From AP-15 sp963772965 (GTDB lineage Bacteria > Pseudomonadota > Alphaproteobacteria > ATCC43930 > CGMCC-115725): a DNA stretch of 64,000 nt. A program made the translations under genes and the position numbers. Positions within the stretch are counted from its first letter, which is position 1; every line of letters begins with the position of its first letter. Below, piece by piece: positions 23,079 to 31,010 of this stretch. Below the pieces are notes generated by a model. That model searched no databases, was not told the origin of the DNA, and was given only the letters and a program-made list of their open reading frames with translations. The DNA lies in contig CAVYZU010000002.1 in the NCBI GenBank assembly GCA_963772965.1, forward strand, positions 744,001 to 808,000, written 5' to 3'.

Positions 23079-23819
23079 TCACACCTGCCGCGGGCTAGCC
23101 ATCTTGGTTAGCCACTCAGCGACGCAGGTTACCTGCACGGCAGCAACCTGCTGTGCAAAGCTTGGCCATTCCAGTGCCTGAAAGCCATAAATTGTTTGCT
23201 GCATCACGACGCTGTTCGCGCCGGTCGGGTCGGGTACGTACACTGACACAGTAAGGAGGTACTCGTTGCCCTCTACCGTTATCGCATTCTCAACGAAAGT
23301 GGTGGGGCCAACAACGAACAGCGCAAGAGCGCGGCTTAGCAGGCCGGTCACGTTCCACGCGCTATCATTGGTGCCGACCGAAACTGCACGACTTGCCGTG
23401 GTCAAAGTGAAGAATGGCGCACTGCTGATATTTAGACCATATTGCAGCGAGTACTGTTTGCCGTCGGGTGTACCAGGCTTTCCAGGATCCCAACCGGACT
23501 GTTGCAGCGCCAGGTTGGTAATCGATGTCAGACCGCTGAGTGGGCTTCGAGCAAACTGCTTTACCAGGTCGTTGAAAGCTGGCGTGCCCTGGTGCGTGGC
23601 ACCGGTCTTCTTAAGCAGACGATCTACCTCGCGGTCAGACTCCAAGGCGCGCTGCATGTCGCTGCCGCCGATACATGCGATGCCGAACACCGATCCAGGC
23701 CCATCCGCTGCGGTAGCCATTGCCAGAGGGGTGGGAGTCATAAGCAGATTTCTGCTCTCGCTGAGCTTCAGCGAATGCTGCTCAAGCCATTGCGGAACGC
23801 TGAGATTGACGCCGGCCAT
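23079..23819 (-). CDS. Unknown protein, paralogue 3 of a three-gene tandem family
   Basis: 246 residues from ATG 23819, preceded by AGGAG eight bases upstream. It shares with its two neighbours a central block (LVKQFARSPLSGLTSITNLALQQSGWDPGKP), an APFF motif, a later AITVEGNEYLLTVSVYVPD segment and a closing VAEWLTKM. There is no signal peptide; it appears soluble with a mixed alpha/beta character. It is the most diverged of the three: NLAL replaces DLAL and the DP motif is followed by a longer loop. The family is not one I recognise. It is last in the minus-strand cluster, 77 bp after the preceding gene. Confidence 0.75.
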   Translation of the reverse strand: MAGVNLSVPQWLEQHSLKLSESRNLLMTPTPLAMATAADGPGSVFGIACIGGSDMQRALESDREVDRLLKKTGATHQGTPAFNDLVKQFARSPLSGLTSITNLALQQSGWDPGKPGTPDGKQYSLQYGLNISSAPFFTLTTASRAVSVGTNDSAWNVTGLLSRALALFVVGPTTFVENAITVEGNEYLLTVSVYVPDPTGANSVVMQQTIYGFQALEWPSFAQQVAAVQVTCVAEWLTKMASPRQV

Positions 23820-23896
23820 AGTTGATAACTCCTCTGATTTTTGGAACCGATGGCTCCCCGCGTCTGCCGGCGCGAGAGCCCCCATATCAGGCGGCG

Positions 23897-24787
23897 TCAA
23901 CCCGGCGCCGCCGTCCTGGTGAGCCATGTCTGCACGTCCGTCACCTTGCGCCGCGCAACCGCTTCAGCGTATTGCAACCAATTGACCGTCGGGAACGAAA
24001 GTGAGACGCGCTCAACGTTGAAGACACTCTGCGTTTCGACCGATACACTCGTTTTGCTGGAATGCCGTTCGTAGTGCATCATCGCTTGGCTCCAGTACAG
24101 GTTGACCGCGATCTTTCCGGCATTCACTGCCACCGCGTGCTGCACGAACAACGTCGCCTGCGCAGAGCGGGTGTCTCCGTTGCCATTAAACACGGCGTGC
24201 GTCATGTCGAGAATGGCATTCACGACGCGCCGCTTATCCGTCTCGGTGATATCAGAAAGCAGCGCTGCGATCCCGCCAACCAGAGCCGGTGGATTGCGGT
24301 AGTTCCTGAGGTCGAGGGAGTTTCTCACGAACCCTGGCGGTCGGTCAAAGAACGGAGTTGCAGCGATAATTGAGACATATCGAGCGAAGCCGTCGTGATT
24401 ACCGGTCTGTCGCGGGTCGAGCGGGTTCCACCCCGACCCGGACAAGGCCAAATCCATTACGGAGGTGCAGCCGGTCAGGGGGCTTTGCCCAAAGGCTGTG
24501 ACAAGCGCGTCAAATCCCTGGCGCTGCGCAGCCACCACGCTATGGTCCAATTCCAGAGCGTGGGCGGCGTCGGCGCCGACAATCAATGAGCTGGCATTTA
24601 CCGATGTGATCCCGCCGGCGGCGACCGCCGCTGGCATCACCGCTCGTGCGGCATCCGCCAAGGTCATTGCGATTGGATCGCTGACCGCTGTCAACGCAGT
24701 GTTTGCGGGCTCGGGCGAGCCCGGGCAACCCCGCTGGGGGTCGTACAGCATCAACCACACGAGGCGGGGATCCGCCGATTTTGACAC
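23897..24787 (-). CDS. Unknown protein, paralogue 2 of a three-gene tandem family
   Basis: 296 residues from ATG 24787. The central block is LVTAFGQSPLTGCTSVMDLALSGSGWNPLDPRQTGN, followed by ATPFF, a NAILDMTH segment, AVAVNAGKIAVNLYWSQAMM and a C-terminal VQTWLTRTA. It has about 40 extra N-terminal residues relative to the others (VWLMLYDPQRGCPGSPEPA), so translation might start later, but no clear internal RBS was found. No signal peptide, membrane segment or known catalytic motif. Function unknown. Confidence 0.72.
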   Translation of the reverse strand: MSKSADPRLVWLMLYDPQRGCPGSPEPANTALTAVSDPIAMTLADAARAVMPAAVAAGGITSVNASSLIVGADAAHALELDHSVVAAQRQGFDALVTAFGQSPLTGCTSVMDLALSGSGWNPLDPRQTGNHDGFARYVSIIAATPFFDRPPGFVRNSLDLRNYRNPPALVGGIAALLSDITETDKRRVVNAILDMTHAVFNGNGDTRSAQATLFVQHAVAVNAGKIAVNLYWSQAMMHYERHSSKTSVSVETQSVFNVERVSLSFPTVNWLQYAEAVARRKVTDVQTWLTRTAAPG

Positions 24788-24915
24788 GATCTAGCTCCTC
24801 GGACAGCACCGCCTCACGTCACGGCAGCGGGCGTTCTGATCATCAATGGGGGATCAGGGACGGTGAGCGCCAGTGGCCCGCCGTCCCCCGATCCCGGCTT
24901 GCAGGCCGTTGGCGA

Positions 24916-25737
24916 TTAGGACTTCACCGATCTCATCTGGCTGAGCCAGTCTTTCGCGCCTGTGACTTTTGCATCGGCGACGAGCGGTGCGAACTGAGCC
25001 CACGTCTCTGTATAAAAGTTTAAAAACGCACGATTGACCAGGTAATCGGCCTGCCTGGTGGTGTGCTTGCCGTTATGTTCGATCATCGACACCGAACTGT
25101 AGTAGATACCTACCGTAATCTCGGTGTTGTTGACCGAGATCGCCTGTTGCGAGAAGACATTCATCTTCTCTTCGGTGCTGCTGGTCGAGGTAGCGGTATG
25201 GGCGAGCTGCTTTAGGCCGTTCACGATTCGGGTCTGGTCTTGGGCTTGAATACCCTCAAACAACGACACGATGTCGCCGATCAACTGGTCCCAGTTGTCG
25301 GATTGTTCGTGCAATTGTTTTTGATCAGAATAATGAAGATGAAAAAACGGAGCCTGCACAATGTCTGTCACGTATTTGATGTAGGCCGCGTAATTCCCGG
25401 CTTGCGCCGGGTCAAGAGGATTATAGCCGCTGTGTTTGAGGGCAAGATCCATGACGCTCGTGGCGCCAAGGATCGGATACTGGATCAGCGTGTCGATAAG
25501 CTTGTCACGGCTAGTCGCCGACTTGAGCGCCTCATCGGCGACGCTGCTGGATGCCCCATCCCTGCCGGTGATTGCGGCCGCGGATGGCACCGCGGCAACT
25601 GGCGTGCCCGCCAGCGCTGCGTCGGCATTCGCAGCAAATGCGCGGTGTTGCGCACCGAGACTCACCAGCGGCGCCATTTGCAGGCTCGGTTGGCGAACGG
25701 CAAGCCAGTGCTTAGCCCTTTGAACATCTGCGGCCAT
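24916..25737 (-). CDS. Unknown protein, paralogue 1 of a three-gene tandem family
   Basis: 273 residues from ATG 25737 with GGAG eight bases upstream; an in-frame start at 25791 is possible but lacks an RBS. It contains LIDTLIQYPILGATSVMDLALKHSGYNPLDPAQAGN, QAPFF, IVNGLKQLAHTAT, AISVNNTEITVGIYYSSVSM and a closing AKDWLSQM, matching the two downstream genes in order and spacing. A threonine/serine-rich stretch (TATSTSSTEEK) occupies the middle. It is promoter-proximal and is followed by an IS256-type insertion upstream, which may have separated it from its natural promoter. Function unknown. Confidence 0.75.
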   Translation of the reverse strand: MAADVQRAKHWLAVRQPSLQMAPLVSLGAQHRAFAANADAALAGTPVAAVPSAAAITGRDGASSSVADEALKSATSRDKLIDTLIQYPILGATSVMDLALKHSGYNPLDPAQAGNYAAYIKYVTDIVQAPFFHLHYSDQKQLHEQSDNWDQLIGDIVSLFEGIQAQDQTRIVNGLKQLAHTATSTSSTEEKMNVFSQQAISVNNTEITVGIYYSSVSMIEHNGKHTTRQADYLVNRAFLNFYTETWAQFAPLVADAKVTGAKDWLSQMRSVKS

Positions 25738-25933
25738 TTGATCTCCATTCTGCGGTTGCGATTGCAAATCGTACGATCCGTGCAATCCCAAGGGCCGCTA
25801 AAGACATTAAATAATTGTTGAAGTAGTTCGGGAAGGCCGGCCAAACGTGATGAGCCTCTAGTCGATCCTTGGCCTATTTTTTTGGTCAAAAATGCGGATA
25901 CTTTTATCAATAGGGTACATTTGGCACCAACTA

Positions 25934-25941
25934 CAAAAATG
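25934..25941. repeat. Target-site duplication, left (CAAAAATG)
   Basis: CAAAAATG at 25934-25941 is repeated exactly at 27202-27209, flanking the IS256-type element. Eight bases is a normal duplication for this family. Confidence 0.75.
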
Positions 25942-27201
25942 GATAGTGTGCTGAAGGTTCAGCAGAAAGGCTGAGACCAGAAGCGGTCATGGCATGCTGG
26001 TGATGTTCAACGTCACCGACCCGTGAAGGGTGCACACCATGACCAAGGGCGAGCGGACGGAGACGCGGCTGTCGTACCGCAGCGGTTACTACAGCCGTTC
26101 GCTGATCACGCGGGTTGGCACGCTGGAGTTGCGGGTGCCGCAGGATCGCAGTGGGCGGTTCTCGACTGAGTTGTTCGAGCGCTATCAGCGCTCGGAGAAA
26201 GCGTTGGTCGGCAGCTTGGCCGAGATGTACGTGCAGGGGGTTTCCACCCGTAAGGTCAAGGCGGTGACCGAAGCGTTGTGCGGTCACAGCTTTTCGGCCT
26301 CATCGATCAGTGCGATCAACAAGTCGCTGGACGAGGGGCTCAAGGCGTTTGCCGAACGGCGGCTCAATGAGAGCTACCCGTATCTGATCCTCGATGCCCG
26401 CTACGAGAAGGTGCGCGAAGCGGGTGTAATCGTCAGCCAGGCGGTGCTGATCGCGGTGGCGGTCGACGAGGACGGCCGCCGTCAGATCCTGGCGGTCGAG
26501 CTCGCCAACCGCGAGAGCCGGTCGAGCTGGCGCCATTTTCTCTCCGCCCTCAAGGCGCGCGGCCTCGCCGGTGTCGAGTTTGTCGTCTCCGATAACCACG
26601 AGGGGCTCAAGGCGGCGATCCGCGAGGTCTTGCCGGAGGCGGCGTGGCAACGCTGCTATGTGCATTTCCTGAGGAACGCGCTCGATTACGTGCCGCGCAA
26701 GGTCGATGATGATTGCCTGCGGGAGCTGCGCTGGTTCTACGACCGCCGCACCTCGCCGAGGTGCGGCGCGACATCGCCCAATGGCTTGCCAAGTGGCAGG
26801 CCAAATATCCCAGGCTATGCAACTGGGTCGAGGACAACATTGAAGAGACGTTGACCTATTATCGACTGCCGCTGCAGCATCACAAGCATATGAAATCGAC
26901 CAACATGCTCGAACGCTTAAATCAGGAGCTGAAGCGGCGAACCCACGTCGTGCGCATCTTCCCCAACGCCGAAAGCTGCTTGCGGCTGGTGCGAGCGCTG
27001 GCGGTCGAGATGCACGAGAACTGGCTTGAAGCCACGCGCTATCTCAACATGGACCATCTGAAGGAGTACAAGAAAGAGGCCCTGCGGGCCTTGGCCGCCT
27101 GACGGCGGCCGGGCGCGGACGGCGCTGCGCTACACGGGGGCTCCGCGCCGCCCACGCCCAACATCACCAACCTGCTTTTGCAGAACTTGACGCACACAAC
27201 T
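25942..27201 (+). mobile_element. IS256-family insertion sequence (1260 bp)
   Basis: The element is bounded by an 8-bp direct repeat CAAAAATG. Imperfect terminal inverted repeats are visible: GTGTGCTGAAGGTTCAGCAG at 25946 on the left and GTGTGCGTCAAGTTCTGCA on the complementary strand ending at about 27197 on the right. It contains one mutator-type transposase gene that is frameshifted, so this copy is probably non-autonomous. It lies upstream of the three-paralogue cluster. Confidence 0.8.
26039..27102 (+). pseudogene. IS256-family (mutator-type) transposase, frameshifted
   Basis: ATG 26039 begins KGERTETRLSYRSGYYSRSL, then GTLELRVPQDRSGRFSTELF and ALVGSLAEMYVQGVSTRKV, typical of IS256 transposases. 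DDE residues are expected in LILDARYEKVRE and VVSDNHEGLK. Near 26757 one base is missing (a G in CGCCGC.ACCTC), after which the other frame gives LAEVRRDIAQWLAKWQAKYP...MKSTNMLERLNQELKRRTHVVRIFPN to the stop at 27102, carrying the catalytic Glu. Compared with family members the N-terminus is short by roughly 30-60 residues, with an in-frame TGA just upstream. Both features suggest inactivity unless they are sequence errors. Confidence 0.85.
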
Positions 27202-27209
27202 CAAAAATG
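27202..27209. repeat. Target-site duplication, right (CAAAAATG)
   Basis: Exact copy of the octamer at 25934-25941, marking the right border of the IS256-type element. Confidence 0.75.
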
Positions 27210-27229
27210 CCGCAGCGAGGGAGACTGGT

Positions 27230-27253
27230 TGGCTGGGGGACTACGATTCGAAC
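27230..27253 (-). other. tRNA-Gln 3'-end-like sequence
   Basis: The minus strand reads GTTCGAATCGTAGTCCCCCAGCCA, like the T loop, acceptor strand and CCA of many tRNA-Gln genes. The remaining tRNA cannot be folded from the adjacent bases. It could be an old attachment-site remnant or chance similarity. Confidence 0.3.
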
Positions 27254-27364
27254 GAGGCTGGCAGCAGGCCCGTCTCGCTTACAACCTTGTTGGGGGTTGG
27301 CTTGGCTTATTGTAGTCCCAGCCGTGTCACGCGTATGAGCCGGCCGATCTCGGCGCGGTGACGC

Positions 27365-27577
27365 ATGGCAAAAGTCTGGGACCTGGACGAAGAAGGCGAT
27401 TACCCTGCGCGGCCAGGATACACCTGCGCAATGCTCGCCCTTCTACAGTCATTTTGGCTAATAAATTATGGAGTCGACGTGGATTATAAAACGTTCCGAG
27501 CGAAATTTTCTGCCGTATTCCTAACACCGGACGTCAATGAATTTGGCTTCCCTTACACTGACTGCTTAGACTGTTGA
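27365..27577 (+). CDS. Short hypothetical ORF (weak)
   Basis: 70 codons from ATG 27365 read MAKVWDLDEEGDYPARPGY followed by TCAMLALLQSFWLINYGVDV. The composition is protein-like but there is no clear RBS, family match or neighbour support, and its end overlaps the minus-strand membrane protein. It may be a remnant of a larger gene or not be expressed. Confidence 0.25.
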   Translation: MAKVWDLDEEGDYPARPGYTCAMLALLQSFWLINYGVDVDYKTFRAKFSAVFLTPDVNEFGFPYTDCLDC

Positions 27578-28101
27578 TGGATTTACACAATACAGCAGAC
27601 TGTCTGGACGAGAGCGTTGCTGTCGCCACGCCGCAGTCAACAGCACAATGGCGACCACAGGCACAATGACATAGGTCCAAAACGGGGCGCCAGCGTTGCC
27701 AGGGGCAAAATTGCCCGCAACCATCATCTGGTGAACGTGGCTGCCCCCGGCGTCGCCGAGCAATGCGGTCGAGGCAGCCCAGACCGCCGCCGCCTTGAAC
27801 GGCCGACTGCACCAGAAAGCGATACAAGCGGTCACGCCAAAAGCCAGGTCCGCCACGCCGACCTCGAACTGAACGGGCTAACCTGCCAGCCGATATCAGC
27901 CGCAGCAATAGCCGGGAAAAACAGGTGGAAGACGCCGGCCCAGATGCCCGTCACGCCTATAGGCAGTAACAAGATCCACGACAGGAACCGCTCTGACATT
28001 GACCAGCGAGGAGCCCGTTTGAAGGGCGCTATCAGCAACGCTGCCACGAACAGAAAGGCGGGGACGTTGCGAAGGACGAAGCCAATCATCTCAGCGACCA
28101 C
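27566..28101 (-). pseudogene. DUF6790-like small membrane protein, frameshifted
   Basis: Begins at 28101 with four hydrophobic segments across the whole reading: VLRNVPAFLFVAALLIA, FLSWILLLPIGVTGIWAGVFHLFF, then ADLAFGVTACIAFW and WTYVIVPVVAIVLLTAA. A missing C near 27872 turns an expected IGWQVSPFQFEVGVADLAFG into two frames. Restoring it gives about 178 residues with the GWQ.SPFQFEVG and NFAPGNAG motifs of the DUF6790 family of inner-membrane proteins. Function of that family is unknown to me. It lies 11 bp downstream of the patatin-like gene on the same strand. Confidence 0.65.
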
Positions 28102-28111
28102 GTGGCGTCTC

Positions 28112-30228
28112 CTACATCTGTTGAAATTTTTTTAGAATTTTGGGATCGGCGAGCATCCTATCCACACACGCAAATCCCAGTTCGCGGTAAGCCTCAAAGC
28201 GCGCTTCATCAAAAAACTGGTCGACGGTACTGTCATCCGGGAACGCTGGAAACGCCCCCTTGTAGCCCAGCACATGCAGACGAAGCTCGGCAAAGATTGC
28301 TGGCTTGATATAATAGAGCTTGCCCTGCGCACCGTTCAGATACCGGATTTTTCCCACGACAAATGGCTGCGTGGCGAACGCGACCCCGAGCGGAAACCGC
28401 GCATCGGCCTTCGATGGCATGAGGGGCGCAAGCGGAGGCGGCGTGAATGTTATAGTAACACCGAAGTCAGCCTCCGCCCGGCTGAGAAGGTTCTGGAGGT
28501 CTGCGAGCTCCGTTTCCGGATCGGCGGTCGCATCGCACACAACAATCGTCTGCACGCCTCGCCGGAGCAGCTCGTAGACACCGAGATTTTCAAAATTCCC
28601 GCCGTCCGTGATTTCGAGAAAGCGGCCATTCTGCGATGTCCAGTCCAGAACCCCGGCGAGCCCAGCATTGAAGTGATTCGGCGCCGGCGCGTGCGGCCGG
28701 TTGCCGTATCTCACCGGGTTCGGAATCCAGATTCCGAGCCGGATGTTCAGCAATGCCATCAGGATAGCAAAGAGCATATTCCTTTGCGGCCCCACGCCCG
28801 AACTCGCCGCGTCAGGATTTACGGCCGCGCCCGACGCCGCCATGACAGTCGGTAGCGAGAGCTCGCTGAACGACTTATTGACAGCGGTCTCCTTCCAACC
28901 CACGACACCGCCACCGCAATATCGTGGCGAGAACACAAAGCTGTCGCCGCCCCTGATGCGCCACCGGTCGAGCCATTTCGGGTCGACGCGTCGCGTATCG
29001 ATACGCGTAAGGACAATATGAGCGCAGATGATATGGTACGGCGCGCTCGGGCTGCTTGGCTTGCACATCTCACGCAACCTGCCCGCATTCGCTGCATTGG
29101 CTCTCTTGTTGATTGGGACGCCGCTATCATCGATATCCGGCATGAACGCTTCCATCAGACGGTCGCGGTAGAACCGGTGAAGCGTGGTCTCGTTCAAGTC
29201 CACGAAGTACCCGGCGAACGCCGCGACCGCAGCGATCACGAAGACTCCGCCAGCCATCTATAATCCGGCGCGGCTTTGCCATCGGTGAATATCATGCCCG
29301 ACAGGGCATAAGCGAGGAGACCGACTCCGTACATCAACAGCGCAGCGCCGATAGGCCCAACTCACGTTGGCGGTTTGCCTGCCGCGTCACCCTTTGACAT
29401 GAAACGCGACCACAAGCCCAGCGCGGCGCCACTGGAGGCCATAATGAAGCCGACGATGCCTTCGGAGGCGATATTGTGAAGGATAAGGGTTCGGACGTAG
29501 GGCAGGCTCGCTAATACGAGTAAGACGGCCAAGACGCCCAAAATGTACGGCGTGACCCTCTCGAAATCCTGCCGCGAACCATACGGCATATCCCTGTGAC
29601 GCTTCGCTTGCCAGCCTGACTGGAGCGAATAGACGATAGCCAGAACGACGAAGATTGCCGCCACGATGGTCGGGATGACCCATGGCTGCAGTCCCCACGC
29701 GACGTTTCTATAAACAACGCGCAGTAACACGAACAGGGCCGTGACGATCGGGAGCCAGACGACGAACAGGTTCAGCACGATGCCGCGCAGGACCACCGCT
29801 ATGCCCGCCAACAGGCTCAGGACACCGCCCGGATCGAGATAGCTCCCGTGCCTCCTGAGATGCGGGAGAAGAGGTGTTCCGGGCGGGTCCTTTGGCGGTG
29901 ACTGCGTCGGGTCGTCTATTCCGTAGGGAAAATCGTTCTTCCCCACGCCGAATCGAATACCGGACCGCGTAAACCATGTCAGCGCCGAGCCGACGTAGCC
30001 GCCGCCAGACACGGTGGAGAGGTAATCAAAATTTTTGAGGGTATCGTGCTTGGCCAGCGCCTGCAGGACGCCGAGACAAAACACGGCTGAGCGGATGCCG
30101 CCGCCGGAGAGTGCGAGACCGGTAAGCTCACGTCCATCCGCTCGGCCCGTCTTACGCCGCCACGCTTCGATATACTCCCGCTCCGCGGTGGCAACCTCCT
30201 CGGGAAGGCGGGCCAGCGCTTCGTTCAT
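28112..30228 (-). pseudogene. Patatin-like phospholipase with membrane segments, interrupted by stop and frameshift
   Basis: The 5' part (30228-29362) carries the patatin oxyanion loop LSGGGIRSAVF and the nucleophile region STVSGGGYVGS, followed by several hydrophobic helices (LRGIVLNLFVVWLPIVTALF, PWVIPTIVAAIFVVLAIVYS, ILGVLAVLLVLASLPY). The 3' part (29257-28112) carries the second catalytic element DGGNFENLGVYELLRR, supplying the Asp of the Ser-Asp dyad. Between them an in-frame TGA (29362-29364) and a shift near 29250 break the gene; the connecting sequence still reads IGAALLMYGVGLLAYALSG. Intact it would be about 700 residues, an integral-membrane lipid acyl hydrolase. Real decay and sequence error are both possible. 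Confidence 0.8.
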
Positions 30229-30515
30229 TGAGATGACCTCCCTGTGCAGTTTAGGCAGCGCGTTTCCGATTACGCCCGTTCAAGAGACTAGCCGCGTTCG
30301 GATTGACTAGACAACGGCGGATAGACCCCCTCGGCGGCTACTCCTATTGCTCGCTTGCAAGATGCGCTGGGAAGTCAGGGATGGTGAAAACCGTGGTAGC
30401 AATACGACAGAACGTGGCGGATGCTGTGCAGAGGCCAGTCGTCTTCATCGCGTTCTCAAAGCTTAAGTCAATTTAACGCCGCAGCGCCGGATTAGCGCAG
30501 AAAGAGAAGGGAATT

Positions 30516-30884
30516 GTGGTCAAACACGTTATGAACGACCGAGGTGAATTCGTAATTGCTATCGGCACCGGCAGCCTTGCGCGGGTTAGGATCGAAAATC
30601 CGCGCCTGATCGATGACTGGGCCAAAGGACAGCCTCGCCCGATTGCGGCCGTTCTTTTGGCAACCATCGATCGCCTCAAGTCGACGCTGAACGGACCTTG
30701 GCCGGAACGAGCGGCAATGACGAGGATGCGCCGCTTCCAGACCTTCCCGCCTCGCCTCGGAACGGGGACGTTCGACCCTCTCGGACCTTCAGGCCAATCA
30801 AAGAATCGCATAGGTTCCTCCGTCGTGCACGATGCGAAACTGTGGGGCTCTGTGCGTCGAGGGCAACCCGAGCGGAGAACGTAG
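30516..30884 (+). CDS. Hypothetical protein
   Basis: 122 codons from GTG 30516, preceded by AGAAGGGA. The first 65 residues look genuinely coding (FVIAIGTGSLARVRIENPRL, PIAAVLLATIDRLKS), while the C-terminal third is arginine/glycine-rich and low quality, which may mean a frameshift near 30710. No domain recognised. It is on the same strand as the cyclase gene 127 bp downstream but no coupling is evident. Confidence 0.4.
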   Translation: MVKHVMNDRGEFVIAIGTGSLARVRIENPRLIDDWAKGQPRPIAAVLLATIDRLKSTLNGPWPERAAMTRMRRFQTFPPRLGTGTFDPLGPSGQSKNRIGSSVVHDAKLWGSVRRGQPERRT

Positions 30885-31010
30885 GCGATCGCGGAACACT
30901 TCCGTTCCGGAGCTGCTCCCGGTTATGCTGGATTCGGGTGATCGGCGTTCACATGAGCCCACCCCGAACTGGCGTCGACAACCGACGTCCAGGACCAGGG
31001 AGCGCCAGCG

